A DNA stretch of 64,000 nucleotides from Amyloporia xantha (GCA_036971615.1 JAYKKR010000002.1:3224001-3288000); one strand, 5' to 3'. Counted from the stretch's first letter, positions 1 to 15,448 are shown. The notes: generated from the letters alone by a model not told the origin. A program made the numbers and translations.

Positions 1-1913
1 CTGACTCACCTCCGGTAGCGAATGTTACAATTTCCAGCGCGGTGAAGTCCGGCTTCCTGAACTGATCCACCTCAAAGTCCTCGCCCCATGGGAGGACTTT
101 GAGCAGCTCGGGCGCCTTGTCAACCAGTGTGTCGTACTTGGCGCTCAGGGCCTTGTTCACAACGGCGGTGAATCCTGTGCAATGCATTTGACTTGGGCTG
201 TGGAACATGAATGGGTGGGAGGAATCGTACATACCTTCCCATTCTGCGCGGCCACCGTACGGGTCCACGTAAGTCTCGACGAACCCGATGTAGCTCTCCA
301 CGGTGGGACCGACGTCCTTCACCCACTCTGTCGACCCTTTCTTGTGCGCATCAATGGACCCTGTTCCAAATCTGCACCGCGGAGACATGTAAGAGCACCA
401 GCATTCGGAGAGGAACCGACGTACGACTCAATATACCCATCCAGCATCGCCGCCTGATGCTCATTTGCCACGAACGCCTTCGCCTATGCACATATCAGAG
501 AGGGCACCGACTGGCAGCCGTTAAAATTCCCATACCTCTTTCAGGGCCGCTACTGCCTTCTGCAACGGCTCTGCAAAGTCGCCGTACTCGACCGACAGCT
601 GAGCACCCTTGTTGAGGATCTCGATCTCGTGCAGAGACCCGCGCTGAGGCTGGGCCGACGCGACGAGCAGCGCGAAGCTGTCGGGACCATCCTTCCGTAC
701 GCTGAATGTCATCCGTCAGCCGTCACGCCGGCTCAAGCACCCCGAATGCATTACCGTGTGTTGAGCACGTCAATGCCGATCTTCTCAGCAGCCGCCTGCA
801 CCGCGGCGACCTCGTCGTCCAAGATCGGCTCGCCGAGGTAGTAGTTCGAGACATGGCCGAGATGGCGCTTCCCGATGAAGTTGCTCGACTCGGGCAGCAC
901 TTGGTAAATGTGCTCCTTCAACTACGAGCTGTGTCGGAAAAGGGCGAGCATTGTGGTCCGAGCTAGACGACTCACTTCGTTCCATAGACCCAGTGCCGCC
1001 GCGGCGTTGGCAGATTTCGCCACGACGGCCGCGAATTTGTCCTCCGGGACGCGAGGAACGACCTTGGTAAATCCGAATGACTTGTAGTTTACGAGATTGC
1101 TCAAGACCTGTGGAGAGGTGAGCTATGAGTATAGAATTTGCAACAGGGTGGCACCCCCTGACTACCACTCGTACATCCTGTCCCGGCCGCCTGCGCGCAC
1201 CGCTCGTGCCAGAAGCGCGTCTTACAGTGTGAGAGCGCGAAGGTGGCCACGGGGATATGGCCACTAGTCAACTTAACTTTAATTGTAGCAGAGGGCGCCA
1301 TCACGCTCGGCGCGCATCCGAGAATATACTTCTAGCAGTCATCCCGAAGTACTACACAGCGTGATTAACCCAGCTGTAGGCAGTAGAGCGACCTCTTCAT
1401 GGACAGAACATTCTGGAGCCGCCAAACGAAATGAAAGTGCTCAGCTACTCACTTGGCTGGTGTACTGCATGAGATCCTCCCATTCCTCGGGAGTCAAAGC
1501 GGACCTCTGCTTAAAGCCCTCTAGATCCGCCAATTTTCCTCTGTCGCTGAACGTCAGAATCAGAAAATCGTGTAATTTCTGTGCTTGAGGCGTCCATTGA
1601 CCGCGGATGATCTGCGCGCCGGCCCACGATGCTTGACCGATGTAATGAGTATACTTCTTCTCCTTCGTACTGATCACTCTCCATCGGTACGTGGCTTGCA
1701 GGCAATAACATACTGACAAACTCACGTCAACTGGGCGAACGACTTGCCCACGTCGAGACTGCAGAACGGTGCAGCACGGTCAGCGAGGAAACGTTCGGCT
1801 GCGACGTTGACCATTGTTCTCTTGAAGTGGTTGAGACGAAGTGGATAGCGGACAGACTGAGCAGTAGCGATTGGGGCAAGATGGCGGGGAAAGCACGAGG
1901 ATGGTAGGCGCAT
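1..1913 (-). CDS. DPP3: Dipeptidyl peptidase III, N-terminal part (runs off the left edge)
   Basis: Zinc metallopeptidase (M49) that removes dipeptides from the N terminus of short peptides, normally cytosolic. Eight exons can be joined on the minus strand: 1913-1726, 1669-1453, 1107-976, 921-755, 701-536, 483-425, 371-235 and 174-10, with phases that agree, giving about 410 of the roughly 700 residues of the family. Recognisable stretches are AAPFCSLDVGKSFAQL, KKYTHYIGQASWAG, SNFIGKRHLGHVSNYYLGEP and GPTVESYIGFVETYVDPYGG. The zinc motif (HELLGH in the family) lies beyond the left edge and cannot be checked. The first ATG (1913) gives a 33-residue basic leader without acidic residues before a second in-frame ATG at 1814 (MVNVAAERF), the start that aligns with cytosolic DPP III. 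A mitochondrial form from the upstream ATG is therefore possible. The 345-nt intron 1452-1108 is far longer than the others. Confidence 0.9.
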
Positions 1914-2214
1914 CGAGGCCTGCAGCTGACCAGTCGGTGCATTATTTATTTACATAAATGCGGGGACTGCTGGTCCAAATCTGAGATGCACAATCGATCG
2001 AGATGATCCAGTCCTTCCATCTCAATAGTCCTCTATCGTGCACACTGTTCACACTTTGTAGCAATTCATCATTCCCTACTCACTAGTCTTGCGTATAATT
2101 ACAATATAAAAACAGGTGGCATTACCCGGTACGAGAATATATCTACGCATGTGTAATTCAGCCGTGCGCACACCAGTCAAGCTAGGCCCACCGCCGATGT
2201 GTTTGCCAACGATA

Positions 2215-3843
2215 TCATGAGTTCTCCTTCTGCTTCCGAGAAGTGTCGCGTACACGAACGTAGTTTGCCCACAGCGCCTGCCATTCCGCTTCCAATATTC
2301 CTTCACCAGCCTTCCCAATTCCTCCCACTCTGTCTGTGGCAACCCCAGCCCAGCCCAGCGCCCGCTCGTAGCACTCCAGCGCTTTATCCGCTGATCCCTT
2401 AGCTCCAGTCCCCTCAATGAGGATACCCGTGAGGTTCCACGCTTCAGCAGCGGTACGACGCGCGTCGCGAAGTAAGCTCTTCGCCGGTCGAGCCATCGTC
2501 CGTGATTTAGCATAGTCGGGGATCAGTGGTGTCTCGGAGGATGGCGGGTGAGGTATTTGCGACTCTGGTGCGTCAGGGTGGATGAGCGGGAGGCCACTCA
2601 AGGCCAAAGCGACTCGCTCTGACGATTCGGCAGCTCGTGAGAGCCACTGGATCGACGTGGTGGGCTTTTCTTTGAGCGCGTACATTACCTCTGCTAGGTG
2701 AATGGACAGGAGAGACGAGCGGTGGAGCACGTATAAGGCGTGAAGAGCTTGCGGAGGCGTCGCAGATTCAAATGAGTCTGGTTGCTTGATAGACCGTAGC
2801 AAGCCCAAGGACGACTCCTCGACAGCCCGCGCTTGCGATAGCTGTCCTGATGTCGCGTAATGGGCAGAAAGCGACACGAGAGTGGAGACCAGGGTACGTT
2901 GTGCGAGAGGAGACGAGGGAGGGGACTCCGGCACAACAGGCGGGATGCTCCCAAGCTTGCCCTCGCCCTGTACGAGTTGAATAGAACGCGCCCACCATGC
3001 TAGAGCATCCTCGGCGTCACCCAGCCGTTTGTTCAAGTCGCCAAGCTTGAGCGCAACGCGGGCAGCGTCAAGGCCTTTCCCAGGAAAGCCGGTCCATACC
3101 CGTTCAAACTCAGCCCTCGCTTCGAACAGTGCATCTCTCGAACCCATCCGCTCCATGATGCTCGCATGTCGAGCGATCAGTTCCGTGACAGTGGCCGGGC
3201 GGAGCCGCCCAGAGCTGCCGTCCTTCAGGGCTGCATTGATAGCGATGTTGAGGAAATCCTGCGCGTACTCTAAGCGGGCCTCGATGGCATTCACAGCCCC
3301 GTCGCCGGAGTGCGCACGGCTGCGGTATGCCTTCGACCCAATGACACTGGTCCCAGTGCCAGTCCCCCAGTTCTGAGCTATCCACGCGCTGCGGACAGCG
3401 ATCCGCCCCATGAATCCGAGCCCCGGGTCTGTTCCCCCCGCCGCACCGCCAGACCACCGCTCCGCCTCGAGGTCCCACTCCCACTTGCGCACCTCCTCGT
3501 CTGTCTCGGGGGAAAGCTCGACATGCTCCACCCACATGTGGGCGCCCGTCAGCGCAGTCCACGTCGTGACGCTGACAGCGAGCACGCCGATAGCGGAGAA
3601 CTTGATGAAACGGCGGAAGAAATCTAGCGTGAAAAGGGTATGCCGTGAGGAGGTCTCCTCGACGAGAATGGACGGCAGTTCGGCCGTGTCGTTGCGCCAG
3701 GGCGTGGGTTTGGAATGATTGGAGGATGCATAGCGATGAGCCCCAAGGAGAGGGCGATGTCGGGCTGAGTGGTAGAGGGCTCGTCGCGGTACTTTCGCAA
3801 GCATTTCAGCATGTGACACCGCTGGGCTGTGACTGCGATGCAT
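2215..3843 (-). CDS. Mitochondrial inner-membrane TPR protein, MGR3-like
   Basis: Single uninterrupted frame of 542 residues. The first ~50 residues are rich in Arg, Ser and His with no acid up to about residue 13 (LAKVPRRALYHSARHRPLLGA), a likely mitochondrial presequence. A hydrophobic segment at about residues 78-97 (FIKFSAIGVLAVSVTTWTAL) would be one membrane span. The rest is helical and repeat-like, with TPR-type pieces (e.g. ARVALKLGDLNKRLGDAEDALAWW near residue 255, LVSLSAHYATSGQLSQARAVEESSLGLL near 320, ADKALECYERALGWAG near 500). This order (presequence, one span, intermembrane-space TPRs) matches yeast Mgr3, an adaptor of the i-AAA protease Yme1. YME1 itself lies at 11228-15111. 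The family call rests on architecture, not on a diagnostic motif, so another mitochondrial TPR protein is possible. It is one of the few intronless genes here. Confidence 0.55.
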   Translation of the reverse strand: MHRSHSPAVSHAEMLAKVPRRALYHSARHRPLLGAHRYASSNHSKPTPWRNDTAELPSILVEETSSRHTLFTLDFFRRFIKFSAIGVLAVSVTTWTALTGAHMWVEHVELSPETDEEVRKWEWDLEAERWSGGAAGGTDPGLGFMGRIAVRSAWIAQNWGTGTGTSVIGSKAYRSRAHSGDGAVNAIEARLEYAQDFLNIAINAALKDGSSGRLRPATVTELIARHASIMERMGSRDALFEARAEFERVWTGFPGKGLDAARVALKLGDLNKRLGDAEDALAWWARSIQLVQGEGKLGSIPPVVPESPPSSPLAQRTLVSTLVSLSAHYATSGQLSQARAVEESSLGLLRSIKQPDSFESATPPQALHALYVLHRSSLLSIHLAEVMYALKEKPTTSIQWLSRAAESSERVALALSGLPLIHPDAPESQIPHPPSSETPLIPDYAKSRTMARPAKSLLRDARRTAAEAWNLTGILIEGTGAKGSADKALECYERALGWAGVATDRVGGIGKAGEGILEAEWQALWANYVRVRDTSRKQKENS

Positions 3844-4039
3844 GAAATGTGACGGGCGCGCGAAACGCGTGCCGTCACGTAATTAACGTTGCACTGTACC
3901 GTTAACCACTTCGACTCGTTCGAAGACAAGACCACGCTCAGTGATCGGCTGAGCTGATTCAACATAACCTTGGTCCTCTTGAGCTGAGGCCTTGGAGGGT
4001 GCTTTCTGCAGTTAAATTCCTTCGGCACAAGATTTCCAA

Positions 4040-7000
4040 ATGAAGTTTCACATTGACGACCTCCCTGTGGGCCACAGTTCTTCGTATCCTCTAATCCTCC
4101 TTTCTCTTAACATATTGTACAGGTTGTCTTTCCTTACGACCGGATATACCCAGGTACGCTTACTTGTAGACACTGTGACTCCCTGTTCATTTATGCATGA
4201 TAGAGCAATATGCGTACATGTGTGACTTGAAGCGCACCTTGGATGCAACAGTGAGTAGAACGAATTTTTGTCTTTTTGATGTAGTATTGAGTTCCTTTAG
4301 GGCCACTGTGTTCTCGAGATGCCTTCTGGTACTGGCAAAACAGTCTCACTGCTGTCTCTCATCGTTTCATACCAGCAAGTGAGATGGTACAGCTACTTCA
4401 TAGGCACGCTTGGCTGACAAAGTTGTCACTAGTTCTATCCTGCCAAGCGGAAACTCATATATTGCTCACGAACGGTTCCGGAAATTGAGAAGGCACTTGA
4501 AGAACTCAAAAGATTGATGGCGTATCGTATAACTTGTGCGGAGACGGAGGAAGAGAAAGAAAAGGAGCGAAGCTTCTATGGACTTGGCCTAACGAGTCGG
4601 AAGAATTTGTGTATACACCCTGAGGCGAGTAATCCCTGATTCTCTCTAACCTACTTCTTGCGAAGCCGTCTACCCATGCGACACTCGCTCCCTGTCCATC
4701 ACCCTCGAATACACTTCTAAATCTGGCTCTCATCGTAGGTATCCAAAGAGAAAAAGGGCAAAATGGTAGATGCGCGGTGCCGAGATCTCACTAACTCCGC
4801 AGTGTGTGAGAAGGGACGCCAAAATCCCGGCTCCGTTGACCTCTGTGATTGGCATGAGGTTCGTTCGTGCACCATGTGTTGTGAGCCAGCATTGCTGAAG
4901 CTACCATCTACCAGAATCTGGGCAAAATGGAACCCGGAAATCTGATTCCACCGGGCATCTGGACTCTTGCTGACGTTTTGCAACATGGCCGCGATAACCA
5001 AACATGTCCCTATTTCACCGTTCGAAGAATGGCGAGTTCCATCATCTGTGAACTTTCCCTGACTAAACTGTTGACTTAGATGCCATTTGTAGACATCATC
5101 ATATACTCGTTCCATTACCTACTAGATCCGAAAGTCGCCGAGCAAGTCTCGAAAGAGATGTCAAAAGACGCGATTGTGGTATTTGACGAGGCCCACAACA
5201 TCGGTACGTGCACGCATGACGTGAGCGCGATTAAACCCTTATGACATGCCAATCGCCTCAAGATAACGTCTGCATTGAGTCTCTGAGTATTGATCTCACA
5301 AGACCGATGTTAGAATCAGCTGCGAGAAGCGTGGGGAAACTCGGTGAGAAAATCGAAGAGTAGGTACACAGTCTCATCGCAAGGCTGTGAATTAAACGGT
5401 TCACAATACCAGAATCAAGAAGACTGACGCGTCAAAATTGCAAGATGAATATGCTAAGCTAGTTGAAGGCCTCCAGGAAGCTGCGAGTGACGAGGACGCT
5501 TTCATGTCAAATCCAGGTTTGTCAGTCACTTTCGGACTTCAGAATCCGCTTATGGATCTTTCGGTAACGTGAGCAGTATTACCTGAAGACTTACTCAAAG
5601 AAGCTGTTCCTGGAAATATACGGAAAGCTGAACACTTCGTTGCCTTTCTGAAACGTTTTGTGGAGTATCTAAAGGTTCGTGATGCCTCATCATCGGGTAT
5701 TGGGAAACCCTGAATTAGAAATTATATTCCGCAGACTCGGATGCGCGTCTTACATGTCGTTGCAGAGACACCGTTATCATTCTTGCAACATCTCAAAGAC
5801 ATTACGTACATTGAACGCAGACCGCTCCGGTAAGTTTCATCGTTATCGGATAATGACATTGGCCAAAGGTGGATCATCCAGCTTTTGTGCGGAGCGCCTG
5901 CAATCGTTGGTTCGTACCCTGGAACTCAACCGAATAGACGAATATTCTTCCCTCCAGAAGGTAGCCAGTTTTGCTACCTTAGTCGCGACTTATGAAAAAG
6001 GTAGCGTCTTCACCATCATGGTATTTTGCAACGTGACCTGCAGCGCCATTCTTGTAGGCTTCCTTCTGATTCTTGAGCCCTTTGAGACCGACAATGCGAC
6101 TGTGCCAAACCCTATATTCCACTTAACGTACGTCATCCTACCCTCGTACCCATCGACTCACACACATTGATTGACTGCTGACCGGCGCCCTGTAGGTGTC
6201 TAGATCCTGCCATAGCTATCAAGCCTGTCTTTGACCGCTTCAGCTCTGTTGTCATCACATCTGGAACTATCTCACCGCTGGACATGTACCCTAAAATGTT
6301 GCAATTCACCCCTGTCGTCCAGGAGTCGTATGCCATGACCCTCACGCGTAATTCGTTCTTGCCATTGGTAAGTACCCTAATATCGGTTTCCTTCCTACTT
6401 CTGACTCCTGGTAGGTTATAACACGTGGCAGTGACCAAGTCGCCATCAGCTCACGTTTCGAAGTGAGAAATGATCCGGCAGTCGTACGCAACTTCGGTAG
6501 CATTCTCATCGAATACAGCAAGATTGTCCCGGACGGTATAGTCGCTTTCTTTCCAAGTTATCTATACATGGAATCGATCGTGGCAGCATGGAATGACATG
6601 GTCAGCTGCACTTGATGTAGCGTTGGTGTAATATTGTTGACGCAGTCCTCAGGGTATCCTCAATGAAGTCTGGAAGCACAAGTTAATATTTGTGGAGACC
6701 CCAGATGCTAATGAGACGAGCATCGCTTTAGAGAACTATCGCCGGGTGAGTAACTTGTTCGCGGAACCTTTTTTTTGTGTGTTCCTGTGCCTAATCGTTG
6801 CTCGGGATTGCCCAACCGTTTTCTAGGCGTGTGACAATGGGCGGGGTGCGGTGCTTCTCTCAGTAGCGCGGGGTAAGGTTTCAGAAGGCATCGATTTCGA
6901 TCATAATTACGGAAGAGCTGTCATCATGTTCGGGTGCGTGTTTTCTCTCGAACACATGTCCCTCGCAGCAACAATTGAGTTTGTCTTCCTCAGTGTGCCA

Positions 7001-7553
7001 TATCAGTACACGGAGAGTCGTATTCTCAAGGCGCGGCTGGAGTACCTGAGAGATGCATACCGTATCCGGGAGTCGGAATTCCTAGGCTTCGACGCAATGC
7101 GAAATGCCGCCCAATGCGTCGGACGCGTTCTCCGCGGGAAAACAGATTGGGGCCTCATGGTTTTCGCGGATAAGGTCTGTTCACTTCTGATCCCATCTGT
7201 TGAACCTAAAATTGAAGCGTCTGTGGTTCAAGCGATTTGCCCGTGCCGATAAGCGCGCTAAGCTGCCCCGATGGATCAACCAGTACATTACCGAGACCGC
7301 CTCCAACTTGTCCACCGACATGGCATTGTCATTATCCAAACTGTTCATGCGAACGATATCACAGAATCCGAATGAGAACCAGACAGGCGTGTCTCTGTGG
7401 ACACTTGAAGACATCGAGAAAGCTCAGGCTCAGCAGAAAGAATTAGCCTTGGCTGCCGAGCAGCAGCGCGATGAACCCATGGACGAAGATGATGATTACG
7501 GAGATGGCGGACTGGATGACGACATGCTAGCAGAGATTGACCTTGACGTGTAG
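4040..7553 (+). CDS. RAD3: TFIIH 5'-3' DNA helicase XPD/RAD3
   Basis: ATP-dependent superfamily 2 helicase of TFIIH, needed for nucleotide excision repair and promoter opening in the nucleus. First exons: 4040-4066, 4123-4153, 4204-4250, 4301-4378, 4433-4624, 4739-4858, 4915-5031, with consistent phases. Visible motifs: start MKFHIDDLP, Walker A MPSGTGKT (4321-4350), four Fe-S cysteines in [22 protein letters not shown] and TCPYF, the DEAH box VVFDEAHNI (near 5180), [14 protein letters not shown] (near 6250), [17 protein letters not shown] (6850-6905) and motif [16 protein letters not shown] (7110-7160). The C terminus is an acidic tail ending at TAG 7551-7553, as in yeast Rad3. Two introns use GC-AG ends with the same donor GCGAGT (after 4624 and after 5031); family alignment fixes both. 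No break is seen in any motif, so the gene looks functional. Confidence 0.95.
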
Positions 7554-7670
7554 ATACATATCTTAATTCACAGATGACACAGTAATACACAGATTGGGAA
7601 GGGAGACATGTCGCATCGTGAAAGGTCTGGTAAAGCTGCGTCAAGGACATCTAGGGCATTTTCCAGGGTC

Positions 7671-7981
7671 CTATAACCACGAGGCTGTCAGTATACATAT
7701 GATGCTCTGTAGAGAAACACTAGCCTCGTGGGTGGTGATACGTTCGGGTTGGCTTGCAGAGGACGATGTCAGCCGCACAATCTAGTAGCAGACACAGAAC
7801 GCACGCACGTATAATAGCGACGACAACGGCAAACCGTGTCCGAACCAGGAGCGCCACAAGTTGGAGGATGCGCGCTGCTGATGAAACAGTCCCGGCGATT
7901 GCAGTCGATATAGGTGTCTCCGGTGAAGGTCAAGTGACCGCACTCGGTGGACTTGTAAAAACGCAGCTGGCGGTGACACAT
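7671..7981 (-). CDS. Small Cys-rich basidiomycete protein (two exons)
   Basis: Exon 1 starts at ATG 7981 and reads MCHRQLRFYKSTECGHLTF, then ETYIDC-like GDTYIDCNRRDC, SSAHPPTCGAPGS and CRCRRYYT. Reading straight on gives a non-conserved tail. A GTGCGT donor within the YYT codon run and a CTGCAAG acceptor near 7757 instead join to QPERITTHEASVSLQSII, ending at TAG 7671-7673. CRRYYT-QPERxTTHEA is, from memory, a recurring signature of short unnamed agaricomycete proteins, which is why the spliced form is preferred. It has about seven cysteines plus His residues spaced as in a small zinc-binding fold; no signal peptide is evident. The ATG directly follows a CGCAG acceptor, so a 5' UTR intron (GTGAGC donor near 8048) is likely. 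Function is unknown. Confidence 0.6.
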
Positions 7982-8280
7982 CTGCGAAGGTTAATCGTGA
8001 GGTGAGGGACGCGGATCTGGAAGAAGGAGATGGGAATGCTCACGGTGAGCGCTATGGGAGTCGGCGGAGGTAGGAGGTAAGGGAATGATTGCGAGTGAAG
8101 ACGATGACCGTCGATTGAGCGTTGATCGAAGTCCCTACGCCGCCTTCGATCGAGGCTGGCTTTCCTCGGCCAATAACGTCCAGCGATTCAGAGGTTCGTA
8201 GAACAGAGCCCTGCGCGCGTTGGGACTGCCTGGCAGTGCGACATAGAGAAAAAGGAGGCCGCCCTCATGCTTTATCGCCG

Positions 8281-8288
8281 ATTTTATA
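8281..8288 (-). promoter_or_regulatory. TATA box, candidate promoter of the small Cys-rich gene
   Basis: On the minus strand the sequence reads CCCTATAAAATCGG, a good TATA box about 300 bp upstream of ATG 7981. It points toward that gene and nothing else lies between. Assignment is by position only. Confidence 0.35.
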
Positions 8289-11227
8289 GGGCACAGGGAC
8301 CACAGCGTTAATTCCACGGAGCCAAAACGGACCGACCGTCGCAAAATTGACACAACACCCTGTTTTACGCATGAACTCGCATGGGGTGCATTTTCGCGGC
8401 ACCTTCCAGTGCGGGTCCACAATGTGAAGTTTGCCGCATACGTCTGATCGACCATGAGGTCGTGCACGACAAATATGATAGTCCAATAGAATACGAGAGT
8501 AGCCTGTTCAGATGGTGAGAAGAGAGGAACATCGATTCAGAACCTGTCTTTTACGACAAACGGCCCAGTCACGTGGATACCTGTCCGATACCTGGTAGCG
8601 CCGGCAACTAAAGGCGCGGATTCAACTTATTCGGGTGCCCAATGTAAGTACCGCAGCGCTGCTGACATTTCATCTCGTTTCAGCTGAGGGCACCGGAACC
8701 GCATCCTCCGAGATACTCGGAAGCTAGACTACAACGTCCCCATGTGTGCGGCGAAGAAACGGCAGCCAAGCAGGTTACTCCGCCCCCGCGGCGCGCGCGC
8801 GCAATTGGGTTCCATTCGGAAGACCTACCGCTGGTGAATTGCAAAAGTTCCTCGTTCAGTCGTCGACTACTTTCCGGCATATTTACAGCGAAAACCCGCG
8901 GTAGCTCCACAAACCGCAATGGTTACAATGCGGTGCAAGTTGCACTACGTGACACCGCCCGGAATCCGGACGGTGGGCCTGAGAGCGGCGACGGTTAATT
9001 TCCCACCTCGTGCTCACGTCTACCATCATTTTGTCTCGCTAATGACTGTTCACAGACTTTACCAGATAGACCGTTAGGACACGCGGCACGACAAGGTATT
9101 CAGCGTCTCTCACTCTTACCCGCATCCATGCTCCAAATGCGTCGCAGCTCTTTCAGGCACCGTGGCAAGTCTAACTGGGTATCGACCTCAGTTCAATTGG
9201 ACAGCTCTATGTACGGCGTGCATGCGTGTTGATCGCTCTATTTGCAATATTACCTTACACATCGGGTTTCTCTCGCCTTGCGCCTTGCCAGCCAGAGGCT
9301 TCTCACAAATTCTAGTGTGCTCAGGTGGACACATAAGCAGGTCGAGGAAACCGCACAGGCTAGTACGCATTACGACATATATTATGAGGTCTTCTCGGCA
9401 TGCCTGGAAGTACTGGTCGCTTACATGGTCTAGCACGAAGGTTACACGGGATGTGGAAATGATATCAGAAGATCGGCACGTCTTATCTACTCTCATCTCT
9501 ACTGTCAGGGAATCCAACAACCCCATTCAAGAGGCCCCTGGGCCCTGGCCGCTCTCGGGCGCAAATTGGACTAGTCATTCTGGGCGGGGTGTATCAGAGG
9601 TATCCTCAAGTAGATACTCTTCTTCTGCAGATCAATGCAGACGTCTCTTTCGGCAGGCGTCCGGGCACTCTCATATCCGAGGTGGGCGCCGAATGACGGA
9701 GCTCATGCACATCATCGTGATAAAGTTCTGTGGAGGCAAATGTGCACCCTGAAAGGTCACGGTGACGGTACGGGCTTGGCCGAAGTCTGTGCTGATGGCA
9801 GTCGCACCGGCGACAAATTAACCTGTCACGTCTCAAGGTGAGTCTTTGCTCCCTGTTGAAACCACCGTAGTGAAGCTTCTGGCTGCCCTATAAAGGCACA
9901 ACGCGCGCCGGAGAGTTCGCTTTCGTCATCCTCAACACATCATTCACATCACGAGCCCTTGTATGAGATATGGAGAAGCATATTTCTGCCGCGGGCACCC
10001 TGAATTATGTTATGGCAAAGAGGTCGCTGATACGGTCTTCTAGGCTCATGATTTGGCTCACACATTGAGAAATCGCTCCGTGCACGTTCGGCAGGCACAT
10101 TAGCCTCGATTCAGCAAAATGGGCCCAGCTGTCAAATAGCAGGGCCAAGTCACATGCGACACTGCGTTAACCAATTTATCTAATCGCTTGCTCAGTGATC
10201 CTGGTGGGATGCCTCCTTGACGACATCTTCATGCTTCGTGGCGTAGGACAACGATAGCCAAAATCAATCCGAACACACCCACCATCGGCCGGGTGCACTT
10301 ATAAATATGGCGATCGATAACCGCTTGCTAGGCTGAGCCATTATGGAGGCAATGTCCTAGTGCATTCCATGCTTCCTCTAGCTACGAGCTGCTGTTCACG
10401 GTTCAATGTTTCCGAGGTGGTATATTTCCCACTGTCAGAAGAGACAAATACCAGCGATGTTCTCGCATTTTCTCGGCTTGCCTTAGTTTCATTCAATTGT
10501 AGACTATCATTTGTTGGGCGCAATGAGCCAATCTGAGTTCTCGCGTGAATTGTCAGGACATGTGTACGGCCTCTGCGCTAAAGACCACTCTGTTCTCTAC
10601 ATCTGGTAAAACCTCAGGTACGCTAACGACTAATGCAAGATTCTTGCATATCCTTTAGTCGTTACGCATCGAAGCGCTTGAGTCGTCCGGAGGACTCTTT
10701 CAGCTTTATAGCTCCGCGAGTTGTGTCTACTTACGAGTCTACCTCAACCCTGTTATCGAGGTTAACTCTCTGGCCAATGAATTCTGATAGCAGCATCTCC
10801 GGTGAACTTTGCCTACTATTGAGTCCGTAGGGGCGATACCCGAGCCATCGACCGTGAGCATATCTACCGCTCCACTGTAGTAGATGCGAATCGCGCACAC
10901 AGAGCGGGAATTCGGGCATGACACAGGTGTACCCGCTGCTGTTCCGAGCTCAGCTGATCTGACATACACCGAGACAGGGCTGGATCGAATCTGGCTACCG
11001 TACCAACATTTAGTTGTCTCTGCAATCCCGATGAACAATCATTCAAGCTTGGTTGACCTCTGCACAACGATGCCCAGATTGTGATGAGATGAGGTCATAG
11101 CATTTCAACCCCATAATTTCGCTAATGTATTGAAGAGATTAAGCCACATTTGTACGTGTGATACGTAAATAGACAGAAAGAAAATCGTGCAACGAGAAGA
11201 CCATTCTCATACACAAATCCATCGATG
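8289..11227. other. Gene-free stretch of about 3 kb with isolated promoter-like elements
   Basis: I find no open frame in this stretch with conserved composition, splice-joined motifs or a known domain. The longest frame (9162-9752 plus) reads like random sequence and overlaps equally long frames on the other strand. Two good plus-strand TATA boxes stand alone: CCCTATAAAGGC at 9887-9898 and ACTTATAAATATGG near 10298-10311. The first is followed at about +30 by a pyrimidine- and CAC-rich leader and a 25-codon ORF (ATG at 9964, Cys-containing FCRGHPELCYGKE). The stretch could hold long non-coding transcripts, decayed genes or an old insertion. No terminal repeats were found by eye. Confidence 0.4.
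9889..9896 (+). promoter_or_regulatory. Orphan TATA box with leader-like downstream sequence
   Basis: TATAAAGG is followed about 30 nt later by CTTTCGTCATCCTCAACACA, the pyrimidine/CA-rich composition common at fungal transcription starts, and then an ATG at 9964 opening a 25-codon ORF. No recognisable gene follows. It may be a remnant promoter, or one driving a short or non-coding transcript. Confidence 0.3.
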
Positions 11228-15111
<3,884 letters not shown>

Positions 15112-15448
15112 GAACCGTGCTAGCGGTCACTGTCGTGTTCAGAGACGAGAAACTTGAATGACCCAACGTTAACCGCCCGGCAAGTCGGACGCAGTGTGCA
15201 AAGAGCACGTGCTGCCTCTCCCCGCGTCTGTGACGCAGCGGCGGCAGCGCTAGCCTGCAAACGGCATCGAGCAAGGTGTATAGCCCATGTCGGTGACCTT
15301 GCATTTTGGTTATATATCATGGCCGACGTCCGCGTCAAATGTTAACAATCTCAAAACTCTCCGCATGTGACGTCAATATCCTAGTTGCGGACATTTCACT
15401 CCATGCAATGTTCACATAACGCTTCACCCGGATGTCTCCTTCTCTGAA

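Noticed and set aside
7754..8005. Plus-strand 83-codon frame antisense to the small Cys-rich gene
   Set aside because: It is the complement of the conserved Cys-rich reading and has no features of its own.
9162..9752. Plus-strand open frame of 196 codons in the gene-free block
   Set aside because: No domain-like pattern, random residue mix and an overlapping open frame on the other strand; no supporting splice extension.
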